NCBI RefSeq assembly: GCF_030412965.1
Contig: NZ_JAUHJQ010000002.1
Span: forward strand, 186,001-250,000
Origin: Nocardioides oceani
GTDB taxonomy: Bacteria > Actinomycetota > Actinomycetes > Propionibacteriales > Nocardioidaceae
Direction: 5' to 3'
DNA: 64,000 nt
Shown here piece after piece: positions 25,071-33,657 of this stretch (positions are counted from its first letter, which is position 1; each line of letters opens with the position of its first letter). Under the pieces are notes generated by a model. The model did not search any database and had not been told where the DNA came from. It saw only the letters and a list, made by a program, of their open reading frames with translations. The position numbers and the translations under genes were made by a program.

Positions 25071-25858
25071 TGCGCGCCTGCCTCTCCATCATCGCCGTAC
25101 TTCAGATGCGCCAGCATCTCAGCAGAGACGAGCGCCTGGAACAGCGCCACGCCGCTCTCATTGAGCTGTTCGAACCACCCGCTCACAGCGTCGCTAGTCC
25201 ACAACGTCGCGAGCTCGGCAAACGTGTCGATGTCGAGCAGGAACGCGTCCTGATTCTCGAGCGTCGCAGGGCCTGTACGCACGGCGCTACGCACCTGTGG
25301 AGCGACATCCAAGATGAGCTGCTGGTTGTGATTCAGCACTCCTGAGCGAAGCAGCTCGTCAACGTGCGGGGCGACCAATGTCGGCCGGAGCCACCTGCCC
25401 CATTCGTTCAACCCGTCCGGGCTTCGAAGCAGGTTCACGAATCGCAGACCAACTCGGGTCACCGAAATAGGCGAGACCGCCACAGTGGCCGCGGAAAGGA
25501 CCGCCTTCAGGAGCGGGCCGAACTGCGCATCGAAGCTTAGGAACGAGGGCGTCTCCAACGACACCGAGTCCGCCATTAGCGTGACCATCCACGACCTGTC
25601 CTCAGGGCTGAACTGAAACCCGCTAGCGCTTACCGTCGCCGACGGCGGAACGCCGGGCCCGAACACGATCTCGTTGGTCTGAACCGGTGTCACCTGGCTG
25701 AAGTCGTACCCGGCCTCCACCAGCGAAGCCAGGAAGCGCGCAGTTACCTCGCTGGAGAGCTCACTGCCTGCTTGCGTGGCGAACCGCGCTTGCGCCACAA
25801 CGAGCGGCAGAGGCGGATGGCGAAGCGGGGTGTGGTCGGCCGGGGGCAGGTTCAGCAT
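25067..25858 (-). CDS. TIGR04255-like protein
   Basis: A 263-residue protein that fits the TIGR04255 family of unknown function. It has the N-terminal PPLPLVVAQARF strand, a central VTRVGLRFVN motif and a C-terminal helix (WFEQLNESGVALFQALVSAEMLAHLKYG). GGAGT lies five bases before the chosen ATG, and a longer reading with an ATG 20 codons upstream is less likely. It leads a three-gene operon with an HTH protein and a degenerate Fic protein. Family assignment is by pattern only. Confidence 0.6.
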   Translation of the reverse strand: MLNLPPADHTPLRHPPLPLVVAQARFATQAGSELSSEVTARFLASLVEAGYDFSQVTPVQTNEIVFGPGVPPSATVSASGFQFSPEDRSWMVTLMADSVSLETPSFLSFDAQFGPLLKAVLSAATVAVSPISVTRVGLRFVNLLRSPDGLNEWGRWLRPTLVAPHVDELLRSGVLNHNQQLILDVAPQVRSAVRTGPATLENQDAFLLDIDTFAELATLWTSDAVSGWFEQLNESGVALFQALVSAEMLAHLKYGDDGEAGAQ

Positions 25859-26026
25859 GCAGACTCCACGGAGATACTGTAGGCATACTGAAGGCTCGAA
25901 GCGAAGTGTTTCGTGCAACAGGACATAACTTGCTGGACATCCCGTCCTGGACGCTCGATCGGGGGCCGGGCTACGCGGGGCATCGCGTGCGCGACACGCG
26001 CGTCATAGTGGGCGGATTGGCCGCGG

Positions 26027-27274
26027 TCAGCGCAGGCACAACCACTGGGTGACAGTGCGGGCGGGCGTCCACCCGGTGAAGGTGCCGACGGGGGCGGTGG
26101 TCTCGACCGAGAGGCGGGTCAGCTCGCCGCCGTACGTGCGGTAGGCGTCAGCGAGGAGTGACTCGGTCTCGAGCGTGACGCCGTGGACGACGAGGCGACC
26201 GCCGGGGGCCAGGGCGGCGAGGCAGGCGTCGAGGACGCCGGGGCGGGTGGCGCCGCCGCCGATGAAGATGGCGTCCGGGGCGGGGAGTTCCGCGAGGGCG
26301 TCGGGGGCGCGGCCCTCGACGACGACGAGGTCGGGGACGCCGAGGCGGGCGGCGTTGCGGGCGATGCGGGCAGCGCGGTCGGGGTGGGACTCGACCGCCG
26401 TCGTACGGCAGGTGGGGTGGGCGCGCATCCACTCGATGCCGACCGAGCCGGCGCCGGCGCCGACGTCCCACAGGTGCTGGCCCGGGGCCGGCTGGAGGCG
26501 GGCGAGGGCGGAGGCGCGGAGGTCGCGCTTGGTCAGCTGGCCGTCGTGCTCGAACGCGTCGTCGGGCACGCCGGCGGCCCAGGAGGTCGTGGGCCACGGG
26601 CCGGGGGTGCTGGGCAGCTCGACCGCCAGCACGTGGAGGGCGGGGACGTCGGTCGCGGGGACGGCAGCCCACGCGGACGCGGTGCGGACGTCGCGGGACT
26701 CGGTCGGCGCGCCGAGGTCGGCGAGGAGGGTGACGGTGGCGTCGGGGTGGCCGGCCTCCGTGAGCAGCTCGCCCACGACGGCGGGGGTATCCGGGCCGGA
26801 GGTAAGCAGGAGGATCCGGCGGCCGGGGGCGAGCTCGCGGAGCAGGCGCGCCTCGTGGCGTCCGACGAGGGTGACGACGACCGACTCCTCGGCCGACCAG
26901 CCCATCCGGGCGCGGGCGAGCGCGACCGAAGAGACCGCGGGAAGCACACGAACAGCAGGAGCGCCGAGCAGGCGGACGAGCGTCGTACCGATGCCCGACA
27001 CCATCGGGTCGCCCGAGGCCAGGGCGACGACACGCCGGCCGCGGAGGTCGTCGAGCAGGGCGGGCAGGCCGTCGGCGAGGGGCGAGGGCCAGGGGAGCCG
27101 CTGCTGGCCCGGTACGTCGGGCCGGTCGGTCAGGTGGCGCCGGCCGCCGAGCAGGACGTCGGCGTCGCGGACCAGGCCGGCGGCGTACTCGTCCAGGCGC
27201 CCGTCCGCGCCGACGCCGACGACGGTGATCACCGGTTCGCTGTCCACGCCGGGCGGGGGAGTCGGGTCGGGCAC
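26027..27274 (-). CDS. cobL: Precorrin-6Y C5,15-methyltransferase (decarboxylating)
   Basis: A 415-residue fusion of CbiE and CbiT domains. The N-terminal methylase has VITVVGVGADGRLDEYAAGLV, LASGDPMVSGIGTTLVRLL and VLPAVSSVALARARMGW. The C-terminal Rossmann methylase has HLWDVGAGAGSVGIEWMRAHP and DAIFIGGGATRPGVLD. It methylates C5 and C15 and decarboxylates the C12 acetate side chain to make precorrin-8X. It lies alone on the minus strand, divergent from the chelatase operon. The GTG start is eight bases after a TAGCGT box, which suggests a leaderless transcript without a riboswitch. Confidence 0.92.
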   Translation of the reverse strand: MPDPTPPPGVDSEPVITVVGVGADGRLDEYAAGLVRDADVLLGGRRHLTDRPDVPGQQRLPWPSPLADGLPALLDDLRGRRVVALASGDPMVSGIGTTLVRLLGAPAVRVLPAVSSVALARARMGWSAEESVVVTLVGRHEARLLRELAPGRRILLLTSGPDTPAVVGELLTEAGHPDATVTLLADLGAPTESRDVRTASAWAAVPATDVPALHVLAVELPSTPGPWPTTSWAAGVPDDAFEHDGQLTKRDLRASALARLQPAPGQHLWDVGAGAGSVGIEWMRAHPTCRTTAVESHPDRAARIARNAARLGVPDLVVVEGRAPDALAELPAPDAIFIGGGATRPGVLDACLAALAPGGRLVVHGVTLETESLLADAYRTYGGELTRLSVETTAPVGTFTGWTPARTVTQWLCLR

Positions 27275-27282
27275 GGGGCCGG

Positions 27283-27288
27283 ACGCTA
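27283..27288 (-). promoter_or_regulatory. -10 box of cobL
   Basis: TAGCGT on the minus strand, eight bases before the GTG, matching a leaderless start. No cobalamin aptamer lies between box and gene. Confidence 0.5.
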
Positions 27289-27349
27289 TCGTCCTCGCAC
27301 AACGTGAGGTGCCCCTGCGGCCCAACCATCGCCACGCGGTGGGGACGGA

Positions 27350-27455
27350 CAACGGGGAGAATCTGGGAAGCCGGTGAGAGTCCGGCACAGGCCCGCTGCG
27401 GTGAACCGAGCACTCCGTGAGGAGTGACCCGGCAAGTCCGAAGACCGGCCTCGCG
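27350..27455 (+). promoter_or_regulatory. Cobalamin riboswitch (chelatase/cobA operon), compact
   Basis: The core is present: CTGGGAAGCCGGTGAGAGTCC, GGCACAGGCCCGCTGCGGTGA, a small hairpin CACTCCGTGAGGAGTG, and AAGTCCGAAGACCGGCC. The GCCACTGG/GGGAAGG arm seen in the first riboswitch is absent, so this is a shorter aptamer variant. The chelatase GTG lies about 35 bases downstream, so control of translation is likely. Confidence 0.88.
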
Positions 27456-27489
27456 TCGCCAACCATGGCCAAGCGAGCGGGAGCCTCAC

Positions 27490-29784
27490 GTGCCTACGAA
27501 GTACCCCTTTTCTGCCGTCGTCGGCTGCTACGAGGTGGCGGGTACGTCACCGGGTCTCGACGACGCTCGCCAGGGCTCGCTGCTCGACCAGCGGGGTGGT
27601 CTCGACGACGCTCGCCAGGGCTCGCTGCTCGACCAGCGGGATGGTCTCGACGACGCTCGCCAGGGCTCGCTGCTCGACCAGCGGGGTGGTCTCGAGGGCT
27701 CGCTGCTCGACCGGCGGGATGCCCGGCCGGTGGACCTCGACCCGATGGGTCTGGCGCTGGTGCTCACGGCGATCAGCCCGGGGATCGGCGGGGTGCTCGT
27801 CCGGGGCGAGAAGGGCACGGCGAAGTCGACGACCGTGCGCGGGCTCGCGGACGTGATGCCGGCGGTCGAGGTGCACGAGGGCGACCGGTTCTCCGTGGAC
27901 CCGGCGGACGCCGGCGCGGTCTCGCCGGACGGCCCGTTCGCGGCCGGCCACCCGAGGCGGACCCGGCCGGTGCGGCTCGTCGAGCTGCCGGTCGGCGCCA
28001 CCGAGGACCGCCTGCTCGGCTCGATCCAGCTGGAGAAGGCGCTGACCTCCGGCGCGGTCGAGCTCGAGCCGGGGCTGCTGGCCCGGGCGCACCGCGGCGT
28101 GCTCTACGTCGACGAGGTCAACCTGCTCCACGACCACCTCGTCGACCTGCTCCTCGACGCCGCCGCCACCGGCACGGTCAGCATCGAGCGCGACGGCATC
28201 TCGCTGCACCACGCGGCGCGCTTCGTGCTGATCGGCACCATGAACCCCGAGGAGGGCGAGCTCCGGCCCCAGCTGCTCGACCGGTTCGGCCTCACCGTCG
28301 AGGTGGCGGCGCCGCGGGAGCCGGCGCTGCGCGCGGAGGTGGTGCGTCGCCGGCTCGCCTTCGACGCCGACCCCGAGGCCTTCGCGGAGGAGTACGCCGC
28401 CCGGCAGGCCGACCTGACCGGCCGCATCGCCGACGCCCGCTCGCGGGTCGGCTCCGTCGTGGTCACCGACGCCGCGCTGCTCAAGGTCGCCGAGGTGTGC
28501 GCGGCGTTCGAGGTCGACGGCCTGCGCGCCGACATCGTCACCACGCGGACCGCCGTGGCGCACGCCGCCTGGGCCGGCCGCGACCGGGTCACCCTCGCCG
28601 ACATCCGCGCCGCCGCGCTGCTGGCGCTGCCGCACCGGCGGCGGCGCAACCCGTTCGACGCGCCCGGCCTCGACGAGGACCTGCTCGACCGGGTGCTCGG
28701 CGACGAGGAGCTGCCCGACCCGCCGGAGCCCGAGCCGGACCCCCAGCCCGACCCGCCCCCGCCGCCCCCGGAGGGCGGCGAGGACCCCGAGGACGGCCAG
28801 GGCGGGGAGCCCGAGGGCGAGCAGCCGACCGAGCAGCAGCCCGAGCAGCCCCAGCAGACGGAGCCCGCCGAGGCGGACGCCGAGCCCGAGACCGAGGACC
28901 AGCCGGCGCCCGCGCCCAGCGGCGCCGGCGAGCCGACGACGGCGCGCGCGGGTGCGGCGTACCGCCCTCGCCTGCTCACCGTCGACGGCGTCGGCGCGGG
29001 CACCCCCGGCCGGCGCAGCCGGGCCCGGGCCACCAGCGGCCGCCGGGTCGGGGCGAGCACCGGCCGCGGGTCGCTGCACCTCGTCGAGACCCTGCGCGCG
29101 GCGGCCGAGCGGTCGGCCCGCGAGGGCGCCGGGGCGGCGGGCGGCCGGGTGCGGTTAGCGCCCGCCGACCTGCGCACGGCGGTCCGCGAGGGACGCGAGG
29201 CGAACCTCCTGCTCTTCTGCGTCGACGCCTCCGGCTCGATGGCGGCCCGGCGGCGGATGGAGCAGGTGAAGACGGCCGTGCTGTCGCTGCTGACCGACGC
29301 CTACCGCCGCCGCGACAAGGTCGCGATGGTCGGGTTCCGCGGCCGCGGGGCCGAGCTGCTGCTGCCGCCGACCGGCTCGGTGGAGATCGCCGCCGCGCTG
29401 CTCGACGACCTGCCCGCCGGCGGCCGGACCCCGCTCGCCGAGGGCCTGCTGGAGGCCGACCGCGTGCTGCGCCGCGAGCACCTCCGCGACCCGCACCTGC
29501 GGCCGCTGCTCGTGCTCGTCACCGACGGCCGCGCCACCTCCGGCGCGGACGCCGTGGAGCGGTCGCGCCTGGTCGCCGGCCACCTCGCCGCGCAGCACGT
29601 GCCCAGCGTGGTCGTCGACTGCGAGCAGGGGCCGATGCGGATGGGGCTGGCGCAGGTGCTGGCCGGCCACCTGCGCGCGGAGCACGTGCCGATGGCCGAG
29701 GTGAGCGCCGACGGCCTCGTCGACCTCGTCAGCAACCGGGCCAGCAACCGGTCCACGAGCCGGTCCACGGGCCGCGTCGCCTGA
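27490..29784 (+). CDS. Cobalt-chelatase ATPase, fused ChlI/ChlD-type subunit
   Basis: A 764-residue AAA+ plus VWA protein that would work with CobN to insert cobalt. The N-terminus KYPFSAVVG is interrupted after the Gly by about 65 foreign residues (see the tandem repeat), then resumes with GLALVLTAISPGIGGVLVRGEKGTAKSTT (Walker A). Walker B is HRGVLYVDEVNLL, and sensor 1 is IGTMNPEEGELRPQLLDRFGL. A Pro/Glu-rich linker (about 400-480) leads to a VWA domain with the MIDAS motif DASGSMAARRR. The GTG follows the riboswitch. It overlaps cobA by one base. Confidence 0.88.
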   Translation: MPTKYPFSAVVGCYEVAGTSPGLDDARQGSLLDQRGGLDDARQGSLLDQRDGLDDARQGSLLDQRGGLEGSLLDRRDARPVDLDPMGLALVLTAISPGIGGVLVRGEKGTAKSTTVRGLADVMPAVEVHEGDRFSVDPADAGAVSPDGPFAAGHPRRTRPVRLVELPVGATEDRLLGSIQLEKALTSGAVELEPGLLARAHRGVLYVDEVNLLHDHLVDLLLDAAATGTVSIERDGISLHHAARFVLIGTMNPEEGELRPQLLDRFGLTVEVAAPREPALRAEVVRRRLAFDADPEAFAEEYAARQADLTGRIADARSRVGSVVVTDAALLKVAEVCAAFEVDGLRADIVTTRTAVAHAAWAGRDRVTLADIRAAALLALPHRRRRNPFDAPGLDEDLLDRVLGDEELPDPPEPEPDPQPDPPPPPPEGGEDPEDGQGGEPEGEQPTEQQPEQPQQTEPAEADAEPETEDQPAPAPSGAGEPTTARAGAAYRPRLLTVDGVGAGTPGRRSRARATSGRRVGASTGRGSLHLVETLRAAAERSAREGAGAAGGRVRLAPADLRTAVREGREANLLLFCVDASGSMAARRRMEQVKTAVLSLLTDAYRRRDKVAMVGFRGRGAELLLPPTGSVEIAAALLDDLPAGGRTPLAEGLLEADRVLRREHLRDPHLRPLLVLVTDGRATSGADAVERSRLVAGHLAAQHVPSVVVDCEQGPMRMGLAQVLAGHLRAEHVPMAEVSADGLVDLVSNRASNRSTSRSTGRVA
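27553..27720 (+). repeat. 45-bp tandem repeat, 3.7 copies, in frame in the chelatase gene
   Basis: Three nearly identical 45-bp units start at 27553, 27598 and 27643, and a shortened fourth starts at 27688. Each begins GGTCTCGACGACGCTCG and ends CTCGACCAGCGGG. Each unit encodes 15 residues (GLDDARQGSLLDQRG), so the frame is kept. It resembles interspersed GGTCTCGA/TCGACCA-type repeats of actinobacteria that have landed in a gene; that resemblance is from memory. Confidence 0.92.
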
Positions 29785-30554
29785 TGGGCACGCTCGCCCC
29801 CCTGTTGCCGGGAACCGTCACCCTGGTCGCAGGCGGTCCCGGCGACGCCGGGCTGATGACCGTCGCCGGCCGCGCCGCGGTCGAGCAGGCCGACGTGCTG
29901 CTCGTCGACCACCTCGCGCCGCAGGAGGCGCTGGCCTGGGCCCGCCCGGACGCCGAGGTGCTCGACGTGGCCAAGCTGCCGCGCGGGCGGACCACCCCGC
30001 AGGAGCGGATCAACGAGCTGCTGGTGACCCACGCGCGGGCCGGGCGACGCGTCGTACGGCTCAAGGGCGGCGACGGGTTCGTCTTCGGCCGCGGCATGGA
30101 GGAGGTGCTCGCCTGCTCCGAGGCCGGCGTCGGCACCCGCGTCGTGCCCGGGGTCAGCTCGGCCGTCGCCGTCCCGGCGCTGGCCGGCATCCCGGTCACC
30201 CACCGCGGCGTGGTGCACGGGTTCAGCGTGATCTCCGGGCACGTGCCGCCGGGGCACCCGACCTGCACGCTCGACTACGGAGCGCTCGCTCGATCCGGCA
30301 CCACCCTCGTCGTGCTCATGGGCGTCGCCAACCTCGCCGCGATCGCCGGCGAGCTGCTCGCCTCCGGCCTGCCGGGAGGTACGCCGGCGGCGGTCGTCGC
30401 CCGCGGCGGCCACCCCGACCAGGAGGTGCGCGCCGCGACGCTCGCCACCGTCGCCGACGCCGCGGTCGGCATCGGCCCGCCCGCCGTCACCGTCATCGGC
30501 GAGGTCGCCGCCTTCGCGACCACCCACCAGCCCCAGCTCGAGGAGACCCGCTGA
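29784..30554 (+). CDS. cobA: Uroporphyrinogen-III C-methyltransferase
   Basis: A 256-residue SUMT that methylates C2 and C7 of uroporphyrinogen III to give precorrin-2. Motifs: VTLVAGGPGDAGLMTVAGR, the RLKGGDGFVFGRGMEE glycine motif, VVPGVSSAVAVPALAGIPVTHRG and LVVLMGV. No siroheme synthase (CysG-type) dehydrogenase domain is attached, so it feeds corrin synthesis. Start ATG overlaps the chelatase stop, and its own stop overlaps cobO. Confidence 0.93.
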   Translation: MGTLAPLLPGTVTLVAGGPGDAGLMTVAGRAAVEQADVLLVDHLAPQEALAWARPDAEVLDVAKLPRGRTTPQERINELLVTHARAGRRVVRLKGGDGFVFGRGMEEVLACSEAGVGTRVVPGVSSAVAVPALAGIPVTHRGVVHGFSVISGHVPPGHPTCTLDYGALARSGTTLVVLMGVANLAAIAGELLASGLPGGTPAAVVARGGHPDQEVRAATLATVADAAVGIGPPAVTVIGEVAAFATTHQPQLEETR

Positions 30555-31168
30555 TGCCCCAGGGACAGCCGCTGACCGTGCCCGACGACGGGCTCACCAC
30601 CCGCCAGCGCCGCAACCGGCCGCTGCTGATGGTCCACACCGGCGACGGCAAGGGGAAGTCCACCGCCGCCTTCGGCCTCGCGATCCGCGGGTGGAACCAG
30701 GGCTGGCGGGTCGGGGTGTTCCAGTTCGTGAAGTCCGCCAAGTGGCGCATCGGCGAGCAGACCGTCCTCGAGCGCCTCGGCGAGCTGCACCGGGAGACCG
30801 GCGAGGGCGGCCCCGTCGAGTGGCACAAGATGGGCGCCGGCTGGTCGTGGAGCAAGAAGCAGGGCGACGCCGAGGACCACGCCCGCGCCGCCGCCGAGGG
30901 GTGGGCCGAGATCAAGCGGCGGCTGGCCGCGGAGGCGCACGACCTCTACGTCCTCGACGAGTTCACCTACCCGATCGCCTGGGGCTGGGTCGACCTCGAC
31001 GACGTCGTCACCACCCTGCGCGACCGGCCGGGCCGCCAGCACGTCGTCGTCACCGGCCGACGGGCCGCGCCCGAGCTGCTCGAGGTCGCCGACCTGGTCA
31101 CCGAGATGACCAAGGTCAAGCACCCGATGGACGCCGGCCAGAAGGGCCAACGGGGGATCGAGTGGTGA
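30554..31168 (+). CDS. cobO: Cob(I)yrinic acid a,c-diamide adenosyltransferase
   Basis: A 204-residue CobO/BtuR-type adenosyltransferase that attaches the 5'-deoxyadenosyl ligand to cobalt using ATP. The P-loop GDGKGKST lies near residue 31. FQFVKSAKWRIGEQ, WSWSKKQGD, LYVLDEFTYPI and VVVTGRRAAPELLEVADLVTEM complete the family pattern. Start and stop overlap the neighbours, placing it in the riboswitch-controlled operon. Confidence 0.93.
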   Translation: MPQGQPLTVPDDGLTTRQRRNRPLLMVHTGDGKGKSTAAFGLAIRGWNQGWRVGVFQFVKSAKWRIGEQTVLERLGELHRETGEGGPVEWHKMGAGWSWSKKQGDAEDHARAAAEGWAEIKRRLAAEAHDLYVLDEFTYPIAWGWVDLDDVVTTLRDRPGRQHVVVTGRRAAPELLEVADLVTEMTKVKHPMDAGQKGQRGIEW

Positions 31169-33603
31169 CCCGGCCCGCCGGCCACCTGCCCCGCCTCGTG
31201 GTGGCCGCCCCGTCGACCGGCCAGGGCAAGACCACGATCGCCACCGGGCTGATGGCCGCGCTGCGGGCGCGGGGGCTCGAGGTGTCCGGCCACAAGGTCG
31301 GCCCGGACTACATCGACCCCGGCTACCACGCCGTCGCCACCGGCCGGCCCGGCCGCAACCTCGACCCCCACCAGGTCGGCGTCGAGCGGATCGCCCCGCT
31401 GCTGCTGCACGGCGCGCGGGGCGCCGACGTCGCGGTCGTCGAGGGCGTGATGGGCCTCCACGACGGTCGGCTCGGCACCGACGGGTTCGCGTCCACGGCG
31501 CACGTCGCCGCGATCACCCGCACGCCGGTCGTGCTCGTGGTCGACATCGCGCGGATGTCGCGATCGACCGGTGCGCTGGTGGCCGGCATGGCGGCGTACG
31601 ACCCGGCCGTGGAGGTGGTCGGCGTCGTCCTCAACCGGGCGGGGTCGGCGCGCAACGTCGAGGAGGTACGCCGCTCGCTGCGCCTGCCCGTGCTCGGGGT
31701 CGTGCCGCGGGAGGAGTCGCTGGCGACCCCGTCGCGGCACCTCGGCCTGGTGCCGGCCGGCGAGCGCGACGAGGCCGCCGCGCTGGTCACCCGGCTCGGG
31801 GAGCACGTCGCCCGGCACGTCGACCTCGATGCGGTGCTCGACGTCGCGCGGTCCGCGCCCGACCTCGACGCGACCCCGTGGGACCCGGCGCGCGAGGTGA
31901 CCCCGGTGCCGGGTGGGCCGGTGGTGGCCGTGGCGGGCGGTCGGGCGTTCACCTTCGCCTACGCCGAGACCGAGGAGCTGCTCGCGGCCGCCGGGTGCCG
32001 GGTGGTGCGGTTCGACCCGCTGACCGACCCCGCGCTGCCGGACGGCACGCAGGCGCTGCTGCTGGGCGGCGGCTTCCCCGAGGTGCACGTCGGGGAGCTG
32101 GCCCGCAACACCGCGCTGCTCGCGCAGGTGCGCGAGGCGGTCGCTGCGGGACTGCCGACGGTCGCGGAGTGCGCCGGGATGCTCTACCTGCTCGACTCGC
32201 TCGACGACGTGCCGATGGCGGGGGTGATCGGGACGTCGGCGGCGATGTCGGAGCGGCTGGTGCTGCGCTACCCGGTCGCCCGCGCGGTCGGCGACAGCCT
32301 GCTGACCCGGGCGGGGGAGGAGGTGGGTGGGCACGAGTTCCACCGCACCGCGCTGACCCGCGCCGCCCGCGGGTGGACGCCGGCCTGGGAGGTCGACCGC
32401 GAGCTCATCGGCGTCGCGTCGCCGACCCTGCACGCGTCGTACCTGCACGTGCACTGGGCCGGCCACCCGCACCTCGCCCAGCGGTTCGCCGAGGCGGCCG
32501 CCGCCGCGGTGCCGGTGCCCGCGCCGCCGGCCGTCGAGCCGCCGGCACCGGTGGCGTCCGTCGTGGACCTCCCGCCCGACCCGCTGCTGGAGCCGCTGCT
32601 CCACCACGGCGACCGCGAGGTCGGGCCCGGCCTGCTCGACCTCGCCGTCAACGTCCACCCCGAGCCGCGGCCGGCCTGGCTGGAGCGGGCGCTGGCCGAG
32701 GGGGTGCGGGCGTCGACGAACTACCCGGACCCGACGCCGGCCCGCGCGGCGATCGCCGAGCTGCACCGCCGGCGGCCCGACGAGGTGCTGGTGACCGCCG
32801 GCGCCGCGGAGGCCTTCGAGCTGGTCGCCCGGTGGAAGCAGTGGCGCCACGTCGTCGTCGTGCACCCGCAGTTCACCGAGCCGCACGCCGCGCTCGAGCG
32901 GGCCGGGCACCGGGTGACCGTCGTGCCGTGCCGGGCCGAGGACGGCTACCGGCTCGACCCCGCCGCGGTCCCCGAGGACGCCGACCTCGTCGTCCTCGGC
33001 AACCCCACCAACCCGACAGGCGTGCTGCACCCCGCGGCGGAGATCCTGCGGCTGCGGCGCCCCAAGCGGGTGGTGCTCGTCGACGAGGCGTTCATCGACA
33101 CCGTCGAGGGCGAGCGCGAGTCGCTCGCGCGCGACCGGCGGCGCGGGCTGCTCGTCGTCCGCAGCCTCACCAAGCACTGGTCGCTGCCCGGGATCCGGGT
33201 CGGGTACGTCGTCGGCAGCGAGCGCAGCATCGCCGGCCTGGCCGCGCGCCAGGTGCCCTGGTCGGTCTCCACCCCGGCCGTCCACGCGGCCCTCGCCTGC
33301 ACCGGGCCGGTGGCCGTCGCCGAGGCCGGCCGGCGCGCGGCCCGGATCGCTGCCTGGCGGTCGGTGCTGGTCGCGGGGCTGGCCGAACGGGGCGTCGAGG
33401 TCGTCGAGTCGCAGGCGTCGTTCGTGCTCGCCCGGCTCGGGGCGGGGGCGCGGGAGGCGTTGCGCGGGCAGGGGGTCGCGGTGCGGCGGGCGGACACGTT
33501 CCCCGGCCTCGACGGCTCGTGGGTCCGGATCGCCGTGCGCCCGCCCGAGACCACCGCGCTGCTGCTCGGTGCGCTCGACGCGTGTGCGCTCGTGCCGTCG
33601 TGA
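31165..33603 (+). CDS. cobBC: Fused cobyrinate a,c-diamide synthase and CobC-type aminotransferase/decarboxylase
   Basis: An 812-residue two-enzyme fusion. Residues 1-450 are CobB: APSTGQGKTTIATGL P-loop, KVGPDYIDPGYH, VEGVMGLHDG and a class I glutaminase-like part with LLGGGFPEVH and AECAGMLYLL (Cys nucleophile). A Pro/Ala linker leads to residues 470-812, a CobC/CobD-like PLP enzyme with LAVNVHPEPRP, LGNPTNPTGV, LVDEAFID and SLTKHWSLPGIRVGY (Schiff-base Lys). CobB amidates side chains a and c. The second part should supply or attach aminopropanol. GTGA overlap with cobO. Confidence 0.9.
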   Translation: MTRPAGHLPRLVVAAPSTGQGKTTIATGLMAALRARGLEVSGHKVGPDYIDPGYHAVATGRPGRNLDPHQVGVERIAPLLLHGARGADVAVVEGVMGLHDGRLGTDGFASTAHVAAITRTPVVLVVDIARMSRSTGALVAGMAAYDPAVEVVGVVLNRAGSARNVEEVRRSLRLPVLGVVPREESLATPSRHLGLVPAGERDEAAALVTRLGEHVARHVDLDAVLDVARSAPDLDATPWDPAREVTPVPGGPVVAVAGGRAFTFAYAETEELLAAAGCRVVRFDPLTDPALPDGTQALLLGGGFPEVHVGELARNTALLAQVREAVAAGLPTVAECAGMLYLLDSLDDVPMAGVIGTSAAMSERLVLRYPVARAVGDSLLTRAGEEVGGHEFHRTALTRAARGWTPAWEVDRELIGVASPTLHASYLHVHWAGHPHLAQRFAEAAAAAVPVPAPPAVEPPAPVASVVDLPPDPLLEPLLHHGDREVGPGLLDLAVNVHPEPRPAWLERALAEGVRASTNYPDPTPARAAIAELHRRRPDEVLVTAGAAEAFELVARWKQWRHVVVVHPQFTEPHAALERAGHRVTVVPCRAEDGYRLDPAAVPEDADLVVLGNPTNPTGVLHPAAEILRLRRPKRVVLVDEAFIDTVEGERESLARDRRRGLLVVRSLTKHWSLPGIRVGYVVGSERSIAGLAARQVPWSVSTPAVHAALACTGPVAVAEAGRRAARIAAWRSVLVAGLAERGVEVVESQASFVLARLGAGAREALRGQGVAVRRADTFPGLDGSWVRIAVRPPETTALLLGALDACALVPS

Positions 33604-33657
33604 GGTCGGCGGCGGGCGGGTCGGGTCGGGCTCCTGGGCGGCTCGGGGGCGCACACG

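Larger units (their letters stand above)
21650..25990. other. Lower-G+C accessory island inside the cobalamin locus
   Basis: From about 21.65 to 25.99 kb base composition drops visibly, and A/T-ending codons such as GTT, CTT, AAT and ATA become common. The codon use is unlike both neighbours. The stretch carries only genes of unknown or toxin-like families and separates bluB from cobL. No integrase, insertion sequence or flanking repeat was seen, so how it arrived is unknown. Boundaries are approximate. Confidence 0.65.

Noticed and set aside
27553..27720. CRISPR array
   Set aside because: Units are direct head-to-tail copies without spacers, and they are translated in frame. No cas genes nearby.
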